Assembly (NCBI RefSeq): GCF_900182565.1
Contig: NZ_FXTI01000001.1
Span: 248,001-312,000, forward strand
Direction: 5' to 3'
DNA length: 64,000 nucleotides
DNA from: Melghirimyces algeriensis
GTDB taxonomy: Bacteria; Bacillota; Bacilli; Thermoactinomycetales; DSM-45169
Both the position numbers and the translations under genes were made by a program. Below, in pieces: positions 8,688 to 17,845 of the stretch (its first letter is position 1; each line of letters begins with the position of its first letter). The notes below the pieces were generated by a model. It was not told the DNA's origin. It saw only the letters and a program-made list of their open reading frames with translations, and searched no databases.

Positions 8688-9457
8688 GTGATCAGACGGT
8701 GACTGCAACGGAAAAGCGAACAGTCCGTTTCATTATCATGCGTCAGGATTCTCCTGAAAGTGAACCTTACGAGGAAGAGTTTGAACTGGAGTATCGCCCC
8801 AATATGACGGTGAACTCTTCTTTGATGGAGATTCAACGGAATCCGGTCAATACCAAAGGTGAAAAGGTGTCTCCGGTTTGTTGGGAAGCCAATTGTCTGG
8901 AAGAGGTATGCGGTGCCTGTTCCATGGTGATCAACGGTACACCTCGCCAAGCTTGCTCCACATTGATTGATGGTCTGGAGCAACCCATTCGGATTCAGCC
9001 CATGAACACATTTCCGGTGATGCGGGATATGGTGGTTGACCGCAGCCGGATGTTTGATGCTTTGAAACGGGTGAAGGCTTGGGTTCCCATTGATGGAACC
9101 CATGATCTGGGTGCCGGTCCCCGTATGCCGGAAGTGGACCGGCAATGGCGATATGAACTGTCCAAGTGTATGACCTGTGGGGTTTGCTTGCAAGCCTGTC
9201 CCAATGTGAATGATCGTTCCAATTTTATGGGGCCTTTTATTGTTGGACAGGTGGATCTGTTTAACTCTCACCCCACTGGGTCGATGAACAAACATGAGCG
9301 GACAGACGCCCTGTTGGAAGAGGGAGGGCTCCAGGAATGCGGGAACTCCCAAAACTGTGTTCAGGCCTGTCCCAAAGGTATTCCATTGACCACAACCATT
9401 GCCAGGATGAACCGGGAAGGAACCAAGCATATGTTCCGTAAATGGCTTTCCCGGTAA
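8684..9457 (+). CDS. sdhB: Succinate dehydrogenase iron-sulfur subunit SdhB
   Basis: Electron-transfer subunit that carries three iron-sulfur clusters between SdhA and SdhC. An N-terminal 2Fe-2S ferredoxin fold supplies CLEEVCGACSM and a distal cysteine (PRQAC). The C-terminal half supplies KCMTCGVCLQACP and NCVQACPKGIP for the 4Fe-4S and 3Fe-4S clusters. Length of 257 residues is normal. It starts inside the sdhA stop codon and is last in its operon, followed at once by a terminator. Confidence 0.97.
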   Translation: MSDQTVTATEKRTVRFIIMRQDSPESEPYEEEFELEYRPNMTVNSSLMEIQRNPVNTKGEKVSPVCWEANCLEEVCGACSMVINGTPRQACSTLIDGLEQPIRIQPMNTFPVMRDMVVDRSRMFDALKRVKAWVPIDGTHDLGAGPRMPEVDRQWRYELSKCMTCGVCLQACPNVNDRSNFMGPFIVGQVDLFNSHPTGSMNKHERTDALLEEGGLQECGNSQNCVQACPKGIPLTTTIARMNREGTKHMFRKWLSR

Positions 9458-9462
9458 AGATA

Positions 9463-9493
9463 AAAGCACTCTCCAATCGGAGAGTGCTTTTTT
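9463..9493 (+). terminator. Terminator after sdhB
   Basis: AAAAGCACTCTCC and GGAGAGTGCTTTTTT make a strong stem with a four-base loop and a T-run. It lies between convergent genes and may serve both strands, since the opposite strand also has a short T-rich tail. Confidence 0.93.
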
Positions 9494-9510
9494 ATAGACC
9501 AATCAAAGAC

Positions 9511-10395
9511 TTACGAGAAAAGTCCTCTGATCCAATCGAACAGATCGGAAAACCATTTCCATACTTTATCAAAGAAACCCTGTGCTTCTTCCGTATTGAT
9601 ATTAAATTTGTCTTTTAGTTGGTTTAATTGATCTGTAAAACTGTCCCAGTCCAGGTTCAGTTCTGAGAATTTATACATAAGGTTGGTAATTTGCTTTGTC
9701 TCTTGATTGCTCAGATCAATATTGAGATCTCCTGCAATATTGATCACAATCTGTTTCACTTCTTCCGGTGAGTCCGGTTTTTGTTTGGCGACTTCTTCCT
9801 TGACTCTGGTCATAAATTCGGCCGCCTTTTCATCGCCCACCTTTTCTCCCAGTTCCGAGGTGCGAACCATTTCTTCGTTGGCAACCTGTTTTTGATCCTC
9901 ACTGATATTTTTTCCGGTCGCTTCTTCAAAAGCTTTTAACATTCCGGTTAAACCAGCAGTTCCGGATACCTGGGTCGGAGCCGTGACATATACTTCTGCG
10001 TCTTTGACTCCGGCAGTAATCAGGGCATTGGCATACATCTGTTCATTGATGGTCGTGATGTTATGTGTTTGAACTTTGATCCCGGTTCCTTTTTTCGCCA
10101 AAGTGATTTTGGCGGAAGAGAGGGCACGGGTTCCAATGGTTGCTTTGCTTAAGTAGCCTCCAAGATATTTGTGCTCTTCTTCGTTGGTTACGGTGATTTG
10201 CTTCACGTCATCGGAAACATCCATTTCTTGCAGAATGTCTTCTTTCTGTTGTGGGGTCAGGTCCTGACCCAGGGTGACCACGGTTTCTCCCACCACAGCA
10301 TCGGCCGAAACGGTGGCTGGGAGAGCCAAGGCGAACAGAAAAACTCCAATCAGCGTAAATAACGTCCATTTGTGGAGAACGTTTCTTCTGTACAT
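9511..10395 (-). CDS. ypuA: DUF1002 secreted protein, YpuA-like
   Basis: Close in sequence and order of motifs to B. subtilis YpuA (DUF1002). A signal peptide covers about residues 1-31 (FALALPATVSADA). The conserved body has VGETVVTLGQDLTPQQK, EEHKYLGGYLSKATIGTRAL, VQTHNITTINEQMY and VKDAEVYVTAPTQVSGTAGLTG. The C-terminus is amphipathic and rich in Trp and Phe. The biochemical role of the family is not known; it is probably exported and cell-envelope associated. It has its own AAAGGGG site and lies 62 bases downstream of the penicillin-binding protein gene on the same strand. Confidence 0.85.
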   Translation of the reverse strand: MYRRNVLHKWTLFTLIGVFLFALALPATVSADAVVGETVVTLGQDLTPQQKEDILQEMDVSDDVKQITVTNEEEHKYLGGYLSKATIGTRALSSAKITLAKKGTGIKVQTHNITTINEQMYANALITAGVKDAEVYVTAPTQVSGTAGLTGMLKAFEEATGKNISEDQKQVANEEMVRTSELGEKVGDEKAAEFMTRVKEEVAKQKPDSPEEVKQIVINIAGDLNIDLSNQETKQITNLMYKFSELNLDWDSFTDQLNQLKDKFNINTEEAQGFFDKVWKWFSDLFDWIRGLFS

Positions 10396-10457
10396 GGTTG
10401 AAAACCCCTTTCTCTCTAATATAGACGTGAAAAGTACTCAAAAAGTTTCATGGAACC

Positions 10458-12521
10458 TTAGTGATAGCGTTGTTTCAACATTTTCTTAATCGTAGGAAAG
10501 ATGTAATGACTTCCTCCGCGGTCCTGTACTTCATCCACCATCGTCGCCACCACAATGTCAGGCTTTTCTCCTTCTTTTCCAGCCATCCAAGCGAGCCAGC
10601 CCAGTTCCCGTCCGTTCTCATCCTCCTTACTTTGCTTGAGTTCCGCTGTTCCGGTTTTTGCTCCCAATTCCACACCTTTGACTTTTAAGTCACGGGCAGA
10701 GCCTTTGGGGCGCTCGACGACGCCTTGCAAAAGCTCCTTCACTTTGTTCGCGGTCTGGGGAGAGATCACCTTTTCCTTCCATATTTCCCGCTTGACTTTT
10801 TTGTCAGAGTCCATCAAAATTTTCGGTTTGATCATATCTCCTTGATTGGCAAATGTGGTGTACATGGTTGCCAAATGGAGCGGACTTACCAAAAGCTGTC
10901 CTTGACCATAGGCAGTATCAGCCAAAAGGATCTCATTTTTCAACGTTTTATTGTTGCTGTTTGCATATTGAGACGGAGTGACTTGTAACGGAAGATCGAT
11001 CGTTTCATCAAAGCCAAACTTCTTGTAATACTTGATCATGGTGGGAGCTCCGATCTTTAAACCGACTCTGGCAAAATAAATGTTATCCGACCAGGCCAAG
11101 GCTTTTCCCAAGTCGACACCTCCGCCAGGGTTATCCACCCGCGTTACATAGTAACCACCCCAGGATGAATTCTTTTGCCATTTGCCGGAATCCGTATTAT
11201 AGGTGGTTTTCGGTGTGATTTTTTTGGTATCCAGACCAATCGCTGCTGTGATGGCTTTCATTGTAGATCCTGGAGCGTAGGTGAGTTTGGCCCGGTTGGC
11301 TAAAGGTTGTGTGGGCCCGCTGATGCGCTTCCATTCAGACTGAGACATGCCCTGGATGAACTGATTGGGATCGTAGGAAGGGGCGCTGACCATTGCTAAA
11401 ACTTCTCCGGTGCGAGGGTCAATCGCAACCCCGCCCCCCTTGTCTTTTTTCATTCCCTGATAAAGTTGGGCCTGCGTCTCAAGATCGATCGTCACTTGAA
11501 GATCTTTCCCGTCTGTGGGAGGCTTGGTGCCTAGCACCTTTTTTTGTTTCCCGTTTTTGTTTGCTATTACCACTTTCCAACCCGGAGCTCCTCGAAGATG
11601 TTCTTCCATGGTTTGTTCCAATCCGCGTTGTCCAATCCAGTCTCCCTTTTGGTAGCCCTCTTTCTTTCGCTTCTTCAGTTGCTTTTCCGTGATGGGGCGG
11701 ATATACCCCGTTACATGGGCGGTCAAATCTTTCCGGGGATACACCCGGAGGGAGCGATCCCGGATCGAAATATCATCAATCTTCTTTAACGGCTTGATCT
11801 GTTTCTTCCCATCCCCTTTCCATGTCTTGATTTCCACAAAACGATCCGGGTTTTTCTTTGCTCCGGACTTCACTTTTTTATAGACGTCTTTCGGTTCAAG
11901 ATCCAAGGCTTTGGCCAGTTTTTTACTGGTTTTTTTGAGGTCTGTTACTTCATTGGGAACCATCCCGACGGCAGTCCGTTTTTTATTGACGGCCAATGGC
12001 TCACCATTGCGTGCGGTAATTTCTCCGCGCTGTCCCGGTGGGATGCGAAGAGTGCGAATCTGATCTCCCTCTTTCATTTCCGGGAAAATAACTGAAGGCG
12101 TCCAGTTTACTCTCCATCCATTATCTTCTTCGACTAGCTCAGCTTTGTTTTGAAATGAGAGGTTACCAACCAATGATGAAACGATTTTTGCGGAGAAAGG
12201 GATTGTGTTTCGGTCTTTCTCCTGTGCGGTTTTCATATCCAGCTTTATTTGCTTTTGTTTCATCTTTTTGGCGATGGATTCATGTTGCTTCATAAACTCT
12301 TTCTGGCTGATCCTTTTTTTGGCCTCTGCGCTGAGAAGCTCATACATCGCCTGATAGTCGCCTTCTTCCCAATGCTCCAAATATTGTTGCATCGCTTGAT
12401 CCGGTGTGGAGTCGGGAGAATTCATAAAGAAAAAGAAGGCACCAACCATGAAGCCAACAACAAGAACAGAACTAATAGCGATTCGTTTGTTTATTCGTAT
12501 TTCTTTCCATTTTTGTTTCAT
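10458..12521 (-). CDS. Class B penicillin-binding protein with MecA_N domain (PBP3-like transpeptidase)
   Basis: Membrane-anchored D,D-transpeptidase that cross-links peptidoglycan. One transmembrane segment (residues about 13-31) is followed by a MecA_N/NTF2-like domain with YLEHWEEGDYQAMYELLS, a PBP dimerisation domain (RGEITARNGEPLAVN), and the transpeptidase domain. The active-site motifs are complete: SxxK in APGSTMKA, SxN in WSDNIYF, and KTG in GAKTGTAEL. The start at 12521 is preferred to an ATG 54 bases upstream because GAGGTGA precedes it and the membrane helix begins at the expected place. The architecture matches PBP3 of Bacillus and PBP2a-type proteins; beta-lactam affinity cannot be judged. 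Confidence 0.92.
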   Translation of the reverse strand: MKQKWKEIRINKRIAISSVLVVGFMVGAFFFFMNSPDSTPDQAMQQYLEHWEEGDYQAMYELLSAEAKKRISQKEFMKQHESIAKKMKQKQIKLDMKTAQEKDRNTIPFSAKIVSSLVGNLSFQNKAELVEEDNGWRVNWTPSVIFPEMKEGDQIRTLRIPPGQRGEITARNGEPLAVNKKRTAVGMVPNEVTDLKKTSKKLAKALDLEPKDVYKKVKSGAKKNPDRFVEIKTWKGDGKKQIKPLKKIDDISIRDRSLRVYPRKDLTAHVTGYIRPITEKQLKKRKKEGYQKGDWIGQRGLEQTMEEHLRGAPGWKVVIANKNGKQKKVLGTKPPTDGKDLQVTIDLETQAQLYQGMKKDKGGGVAIDPRTGEVLAMVSAPSYDPNQFIQGMSQSEWKRISGPTQPLANRAKLTYAPGSTMKAITAAIGLDTKKITPKTTYNTDSGKWQKNSSWGGYYVTRVDNPGGGVDLGKALAWSDNIYFARVGLKIGAPTMIKYYKKFGFDETIDLPLQVTPSQYANSNNKTLKNEILLADTAYGQGQLLVSPLHLATMYTTFANQGDMIKPKILMDSDKKVKREIWKEKVISPQTANKVKELLQGVVERPKGSARDLKVKGVELGAKTGTAELKQSKEDENGRELGWLAWMAGKEGEKPDIVVATMVDEVQDRGGSHYIFPTIKKMLKQRYH

Positions 12522-12628
12522 GAATATGGGTTCACCTCGCTGGTAAAGGGTGTCATCTATGATTACAAAAAACATTTTAACCTGAATCGAGTTGGGTGTG
12601 AATAAAACTCTTGGAATATAGAGAATGA

Positions 12629-12656
12629 AAAAAGAGGCGGAAATCCGCCTCTTTTA
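12629..12656 (-). terminator. Terminator after fumarase gene
   Basis: Read on the minus strand, AAAGAGGCGGA and TCCGCCTCTTTTTT form a stem with a tiny loop and a T-run, 19 bases beyond the fumarase stop. Confidence 0.9.
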
Positions 12657-12674
12657 TACAGTTTATCGATGCTG

Positions 12675-14213
12675 TCAGGAGAAAACCTTTTCTTTAAATT
12701 GAGAGAGCCGTTTTAACGAGTCCATTTCCACATCTTTGTGCAGACTGTTTCCATGTGAATCCATGGTGACTATCGCTGCAAAGTTTTTTACATGAAGGTG
12801 CCACATCGCTTCCGGCACGCCGAACTCCATAAAGTGAACACCGTCCACTCCGGTAATACAATCGGCATAGTATTGAGCGGCACCGCCGATGGCATTGAGA
12901 TAAACCGCTCCATGTTCCTTTAATCCTTCCAATGTCCGGCTTCCCATGCCGCCCTTTCCGATGACAGCCCGAATACCGAATTTCTTTATGATATCGGCTT
13001 GGTAAGGTTCTTCACGGATACTGGTGGTGGGTCCGGCCGCTTTGACCTCCCAGTTGCCGTTTGCGTCTTTCAGCATTACAGGACCGCAATGGTAGATGAC
13101 TCCCCCATTTAAGTCAACCGGAGCCTCATGATCGATCAGATATTTGTGCAATGCATCCCGTCCGGTATGAATCAGACCGTCCAAAATGACGATATCCCCT
13201 ACCCGAAGAGACCGGATGGCTTCTTCGGAGATCGGAGGGGTGAGTCGAACCTCACGGGGAGCGGACGTTTCCGTTTTTGTGGCCGATTCAGAAACAGTGA
13301 CCGGTTTCACTGTTGGTTGCTCCTTATATAGCCAACGTTTGATCTTTCCGGTTTCCGGGTCCACAGTGATCCCTTGCCGACGGAATGCCCAGCAGTTATA
13401 GGCGACGGAAACATAGAAGCTGGCCGGAATTCGGTGCATCGCTCCGATTTTGCATCCGAGAAGGGTAGTGGTTCCGCCAAATCCCATGGTTCCGATACTC
13501 AGTTTATTGGCATTTTCCATAATGTATTCTTCCAATCGGGCGAGGTCAGGGTTGGGATTGGAATCGTGTGCTTTTCGGAACAGCTGTTTTTTCGCCAATT
13601 CATATCCGGTGGTTCGGTCCCCGCCGATGCCCACACCGATAAAACCCGCACTGCATCCTTGTCCTTGAGCCTGATAGACACTGTGCAGAATACATTTGCG
13701 AATGCCATCCAAATCACGCCCGGCACGGCCGAGGCCTTCCAGTTCACAGGGAAGGCTGTATTGAATGTTTTTGTTTTCACAGCCGCCCCCTTTTAAAATC
13801 AGCTTGACCTCGATTTCATCCTTTTCCCATTGTTCATAATGAATGACCGGAACGCCTTCCCCCAGATTATTGCCACTGTTTTCACCTGTCAAGGAATCGA
13901 CAGAGTTTGGACGGAGTTTTCCGTTTTGGGTGGCTTCTACAATGGCTTCCCGGATGGCTTGACTGATTTTGATTTGGTTGGCTCCAACCGGAACATAAAC
14001 ATAAAACGTCGGCATTCCTGTATCCTGGCAGATCGGGGAGGTGTTTTCTTCTGCCATTTGAATGTTATCGGAAATGGTGGATAAGGCTAAAGCGGCACGC
14101 GTTCCTGAATTCTCCTTTTCCTTCGCCTGTTGAATCGCTGCCCGAACGTCGGGCGGAAGGTTGGTTGAGGTTTCCGTAATCAGCTCTAGCAAGGATTCTT
14201 TTAATGATTGCAT
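12675..14213 (-). CDS. fumA: Class I (iron-sulfur) fumarate hydratase
   Basis: Converts fumarate and malate in the TCA cycle and is thus the metabolic neighbour of the nearby sdhCAB. It is a fused alpha-beta class I enzyme. The alpha part has SPICQDTGMP, GGGCENKN and QGQGCSAGFIGVGIGGDRT, which supply the three cysteines of the 4Fe-4S cluster. The beta part has GRDALHKYLIDH, VIYHCGPV and GKGGMGSRT. A short, poorly conserved linker near residue 300 (VSESATKTETSAPREV) joins the two. Start 14213 is preferred because AAAAGGAG lies just upstream; a longer open frame to 14429 would overlap the next gene and has no homology to the family. 512 residues. Confidence 0.94.
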   Translation of the reverse strand: MQSLKESLLELITETSTNLPPDVRAAIQQAKEKENSGTRAALALSTISDNIQMAEENTSPICQDTGMPTFYVYVPVGANQIKISQAIREAIVEATQNGKLRPNSVDSLTGENSGNNLGEGVPVIHYEQWEKDEIEVKLILKGGGCENKNIQYSLPCELEGLGRAGRDLDGIRKCILHSVYQAQGQGCSAGFIGVGIGGDRTTGYELAKKQLFRKAHDSNPNPDLARLEEYIMENANKLSIGTMGFGGTTTLLGCKIGAMHRIPASFYVSVAYNCWAFRRQGITVDPETGKIKRWLYKEQPTVKPVTVSESATKTETSAPREVRLTPPISEEAIRSLRVGDIVILDGLIHTGRDALHKYLIDHEAPVDLNGGVIYHCGPVMLKDANGNWEVKAAGPTTSIREEPYQADIIKKFGIRAVIGKGGMGSRTLEGLKEHGAVYLNAIGGAAQYYADCITGVDGVHFMEFGVPEAMWHLHVKNFAAIVTMDSHGNSLHKDVEMDSLKRLSQFKEKVFS

Positions 14214-14295
14214 CAGCAGACAAACTCCTTTTATCCATTCGGTTTTCTTCATCTCTCTTACAATTATATTATAACAATCAAGCTTCTTCCGAGTG

Positions 14296-14332
14296 AAAAA
14301 CAAAGAATGCCCGAAACCATTGGTTTTCGGGC
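14296..14332 (-). terminator. Terminator after the zinc-ribbon gene
   Basis: On the minus strand GCCCGAAAACC and GGTTTCGGGC form a stem with loop AAT, followed by ATTCTTTGTTTTT. It separates the small zinc-ribbon gene from the fumarase gene downstream. Confidence 0.8.
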
Positions 14333-14347
14333 AAACATATAAAGAGT

Positions 14348-14602
14348 TCAGCTGTTCGTTTTTCCCACTCCAGATAGGGCCATCTTGATAAATCGTTCTT
14401 CTGTGTCCACTAAGGCGCAAACTCCACATTGGACGCGGATTGCTTCTCCGCGATATGTAGCTTGAAGGGGATCATTTGCATCCACTTCTTCCATAATTTC
14501 TCCTGTCTGTGGGTCTTTTTTTACTGGACGAACGTTTTGTTGAATAAGATTGAACCGGGAACGGTTGGTTCCACAGCCCGGACATAGATACGGATTTTCC
14601 AC
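14348..14602 (-). CDS. Small zinc-ribbon protein of unknown function
   Basis: I do not recognise a named family. The 84-residue product has two CxxC pairs, CPGC near the N-terminus and CGVC about 50 residues later, spaced as in a zinc ribbon. The segment between is acidic. GTG 14602 is chosen as start because CAGGAGGTG sits 8 bases upstream; the open frame extends to an upstream ATG without such a site. It has its own terminator and is transcribed towards fumA. Confidence 0.65.
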   Translation of the reverse strand: MENPYLCPGCGTNRSRFNLIQQNVRPVKKDPQTGEIMEEVDANDPLQATYRGEAIRVQCGVCALVDTEERFIKMALSGVGKTNS

Positions 14603-14726
14603 GGATAAACACCTCCTGGATGTATTATTTTTGCAAATCGCCTTCTCCATTCAACGATACGAGAAAGGAGACGTCTGCTTCGAAATCGAAGATGGAAGCA
14701 TCCATCATCATTAAAGGAGGATGGTT

Positions 14727-16316
14727 ATGAATTCTTCCGTACAATCATTTCTTGATGAAGTGGTGTCTACTGTACAATCCATAGACAAACGGATGGCCAA
14801 AGCTTACTGGAAGTTCGCTACAACAGGGAAGAGAGAAGAGAAAGAAGCGTATGCGCGTCTGTTAAAGGAACGGATCCGTTTTTTCTCCGATCCCCAACGC
14901 TTTGAGAAGTTGGAGGCGATGCGGAAGCAAACAGAAAATCCTTCGCTGGAACAACAGCAACTGGACCTTTTGTATCAGGAGTTTATGTTTGGTTTGTTGG
15001 AACCGGAAGAGATGGACCGGATGGTGGAATTAATATCGGAAATAGAGTTGGCGTTTATCCATTTCCGAGCGGTTGATCAAGAACGGAGCCTATCAGAAAA
15101 TGACATTCATGCGATGCTTCGGACAGAGACGGATACATACAAACGGAAAAGGCTCTGGAAAGCGGGTCAAGAGGTAGGAAGTCTAGTAGCGGAACAGGTT
15201 TTGGAGCTGATCCATCTTCGTAATCAAACAGCCAGAAAAAAAGGGTATGCAGATTTTTATCAAATGTTACTTGAGCTGAATGGTTGGGAGGAAAAAGGAC
15301 TTTTTCATCTTCTGGATCAGTTAAAGGAAGCAACGGATCAACCGTTCTCCGATGCAAAACAGGAGTTGGATAAAGTTGTGGCCAAGCCGTATCGCTTTTT
15401 GCGTCCGGAAGGAATTCGGCCTTGGCATTATGCTGATTTAACCTTTCGGACAGCGCCTGCCATCTGTGAACCCCATACGGATGCTTGGTGGGAGAATATC
15501 AACCTGGAGGATCAAGCGATTCAAACATTTCAAGGCATGGGTCTCGATATAGCGGAAATTCTTCAGCGAAGTGATCTGTACGAACGGGAAGGCAAGTCTC
15601 AGCATGCTTTTTGTATGGATTTGGATGGTGCGGGAGACATCCGGATTTTATGCAATCTTCGTTCGGATGCATATAGTATGAGAACCTTGCTTCATACACT
15701 GGGATATGCGGTTTATGCCAAGTTCCAAAATGGAAATCTTCCTTGGCTGTTAAGGAAAGCGACCCATGAAGTTGCCAAAGAAGCGGTTGCTCTTATCATG
15801 GATCGCCTGCTGACGGAGTCGGCTTGGTTAAAGCGAATCAAAGGCGGTTCTTCGGATGAGTGGATGGCTGAAGCGGAATCCTTGAAAAAACAGGCCGTTC
15901 TGGACCGCCTCGTTTATGTGCGTTGGTGTTTGGCGAGGAGTTATTTTGAGCGTGATCTTTACAAAGACCCTGACAGGGATCTGGACTCCATTTGGTGGGA
16001 TGATATGGAACCCATTCAGTTTGTCCCCCGTCCAGAATATCGAAACGCTCCGGATTGGGCTGCACAGATCCATTTTGTCACCCAACCGCTTTATTGCCCA
16101 AATGCGCTGTTGGGTGAGATGATGGCGTCACAAATTCTGGAGTCCATGAAAAAGAGGTTTCCTGATGTACCCCATCCCTTAGTGGAAAATCCGGACGCGG
16201 GACATTTTCTTAAGGAGCAGATTTTTGACACAGGGATGTCCAGTACCTGGGACCAGATCCTGAAGCTGAATCCGGATGATTATATACGGTATGTGGTGCC
16301 GGAAGGAAAGGCATAA
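14727..16316 (+). CDS. M2 peptidase-family protein with destroyed zinc site (probable pseudo-enzyme)
   Basis: The overall fold signature is that of the peptidyl-dipeptidase A (M2) branch found in Bacillales: helical N-terminal half with ARKKGYADFYQMLLELNGW, and the metal region LLHTLGYAVYAKF followed by LPWLLRKATHEVAKEAVAL. In active relatives the first motif is HELGHAVY. Here the catalytic Glu is Thr and the second zinc His is Tyr (codons ACA and TAT at about 15697-15711), while the distal Glu region is kept. The reading frame is intact over 529 codons, so this is probably a folded, catalytically dead paralogue. Start 14727 is chosen because AAAGGAGG ends directly at the alternative ATG 14721, leaving no spacer for it. 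Confidence 0.75.
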   Translation: MNSSVQSFLDEVVSTVQSIDKRMAKAYWKFATTGKREEKEAYARLLKERIRFFSDPQRFEKLEAMRKQTENPSLEQQQLDLLYQEFMFGLLEPEEMDRMVELISEIELAFIHFRAVDQERSLSENDIHAMLRTETDTYKRKRLWKAGQEVGSLVAEQVLELIHLRNQTARKKGYADFYQMLLELNGWEEKGLFHLLDQLKEATDQPFSDAKQELDKVVAKPYRFLRPEGIRPWHYADLTFRTAPAICEPHTDAWWENINLEDQAIQTFQGMGLDIAEILQRSDLYEREGKSQHAFCMDLDGAGDIRILCNLRSDAYSMRTLLHTLGYAVYAKFQNGNLPWLLRKATHEVAKEAVALIMDRLLTESAWLKRIKGGSSDEWMAEAESLKKQAVLDRLVYVRWCLARSYFERDLYKDPDRDLDSIWWDDMEPIQFVPRPEYRNAPDWAAQIHFVTQPLYCPNALLGEMMASQILESMKKRFPDVPHPLVENPDAGHFLKEQIFDTGMSSTWDQILKLNPDDYIRYVVPEGKA

Positions 16317-16319
16317 AAA

Positions 16320-16346
16320 TTATCCCTGCCGAAAGGCAGGGATTTT
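16320..16346 (+). terminator. Terminator between convergent genes
   Basis: ATCCCTGCC and GGCAGGGAT form a 9-bp stem with a four-base loop, followed by TTTATGG. It overlaps the stop codon of the convergent gene on the minus strand. Confidence 0.75.
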
Positions 16347-17103
16347 ATGGTGAAGGATCTTCAATGTGTTCCATTAGAGCGGTATATTTTTCTTTCAGTT
16401 GTTGAAAATGTTCACGAATTCGAGACTTGGACCAGCCTCTCTCGGTGAAGAGGATGATATGATCCAGCAATAGTGGCGACCAGGTGAGTCCCATTGCTTC
16501 TTGCGTAAACGCGTGAGCAGCAATCTCTCTGAGTCGATGAATCCGTTGGCGGAGGGAAAATGGGCCCCAACGCTTTGTTTGCACTTTGGGTACACGTTGG
16601 TCCGTATGACCCAAGGTCGATTCTTCCAAATGATGAAACCACTCGTGATACAAATGGAGAGCGATGAGATCGTCTTCGATTACGGAATAACCGGAACGGT
16701 CAAAAAAATTTCTCAGCTGATCCATGGAAGATTGATGAATTTCAATGGTGGGTGGTTTTCGCCGATATTGGGCCCGAACCCATTCGGTTGATTCTGTGTT
16801 GTTTCTTTTGATAAAACGAACCCGAATTCCGGACTTCATCAAGCGGTTCATCAAGTGGGGCAGGTTTTCATTGTAGCGCTCATGGAAAGCGGCATTCTTT
16901 CCAAACGTGATGGCAGTCTCCAAATAACGAGGAATAAAGGAATCGGGGATCATTCCATACATTTCATCCTGTTCCAATTCCGTAAAAGCAAGGATGATGG
17001 AAGGAGGATTTGGCCAGATTTTATCCATGGGAATGGACCTCAGGCGGATCTGGGATGATTGAAGCCTTGTCATTTTTGGATGACGGAGATTGGTTTGCCT
17101 CAT
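16345..17103 (-). CDS. Hypothetical protein with HEWFHH zincin-like motif
   Basis: I cannot assign a named family. The 252-residue protein is rich in Arg and His. It contains LYHEWFHHLEE, an HExxH zinc-peptidase motif, followed about 40 residues later by REIAAHAFTQEAMG, whose Glu or His could be the third ligand. No signal peptide or membrane helix is visible, so it should be cytosolic. ATG 17103 is preferred because GGAAGGAGGGGG precedes it. It converges on the M2-like gene that has lost its own HExxH. A metallopeptidase function is inference from the motif only. Confidence 0.6.
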   Translation of the reverse strand: MRQTNLRHPKMTRLQSSQIRLRSIPMDKIWPNPPSIILAFTELEQDEMYGMIPDSFIPRYLETAITFGKNAAFHERYNENLPHLMNRLMKSGIRVRFIKRNNTESTEWVRAQYRRKPPTIEIHQSSMDQLRNFFDRSGYSVIEDDLIALHLYHEWFHHLEESTLGHTDQRVPKVQTKRWGPFSLRQRIHRLREIAAHAFTQEAMGLTWSPLLLDHIILFTERGWSKSRIREHFQQLKEKYTALMEHIEDPSP

Positions 17104-17233
17104 CTTCCCCCTCCTTCCGAAGTTCGGTTTTTCCCATGCTATGTTGTCAACGGCTTGACCTATCACAGTAAATCTTTGGGGATTTATGAGCGGATGACAG
17201 TTGGGAAAGGATACAAAAGAGGGGGAATGGCGG

Positions 17234-17680
17234 ATGTTTGTTCACGGTGTTCCATTTATCCATCTTGTAAAACATGGTTCTGTATTATCCAGTGCTGGAA
17301 AAAAGAGAAGGAAAACCCCGACACAAAAGGCAGATGCGGATCGGCTGGTAAATCGTTTGGGATTTGAACCGATTCATTTGCTCCGAAGCTCCAAAGATTA
17401 CCCGCTTCCTCTTTGTATTCAGCAATGTTTGCGCTATGGGGATACGATCCTCGCTTTTCCGGGGGTTCCCTATCCCAGAGTACAGCTCAGCCGCCATGAA
17501 TGGGGGGTACCTTTCCTGGAAATTTCCCGTGTCGCTTGGGTGCTGACCACGAGACCCATGGCCGCTGAATGGCTTCATCGCCGATTGCCTGGTATTCCCT
17601 TGATGTTGTGGATTCCCAGAGAGTGGAGGAGATTTCCTCGATTTCAGAGAGAGAAAACGTCACTACATGAATCCCAATGA
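17234..17680 (+). CDS. Hypothetical protein, 148 residues
   Basis: No family recognised. GAGGGGGA lies upstream of ATG 17234 and supports translation here. The protein is basic, with an internal stretch resembling a small Rossmann-like fold (CLRYGDTILAFPGVPYP, then RVAWVLTTRPMAAEWLHRRL). No signal peptide or membrane segment is evident. It lies directly before gerE and may belong with the sporulation-locus neighbourhood. The antisense open frames here have no good start sites. Confidence 0.5.
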   Translation: MFVHGVPFIHLVKHGSVLSSAGKKRRKTPTQKADADRLVNRLGFEPIHLLRSSKDYPLPLCIQQCLRYGDTILAFPGVPYPRVQLSRHEWGVPFLEISRVAWVLTTRPMAAEWLHRRLPGIPLMLWIPREWRRFPRFQREKTSLHESQ

Positions 17681-17758
17681 CATAAGATAGCACAGTCCCT
17701 TGGATTTTCGAGCCGGCATGATCACAGGAAATTCAGCCTATTTTTTCCTGCCCGTCGC

Positions 17759-17786
17759 ACCACGGTATAAGCCTGTTCATAGGATA
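17759..17786 (+). promoter_or_regulatory. SigK-like promoter of gerE
   Basis: CATAGGATA at 17778-17786 fits the SigK -10 consensus CATAnnnTA. An AC dinucleotide at 17759-17760, 17 bases upstream, fits the minimal SigK -35. In B. subtilis gerE is read by SigK RNA polymerase late in the mother cell, so location and sequence agree. The motif is short, so this rests partly on context. Confidence 0.55.
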
Positions 17787-17845
17787 ACTTGACTGAGTCC
17801 CTTACCCTCGTGTTCTAAGAGCCCGAGCAAGGAGGGGTGACACAT

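Noticed and set aside
8519..9502. Minus-strand ORF of 327 codons under sdhB
   Set aside because: Antisense shadow of sdhB and sdhA; runs through the terminator.
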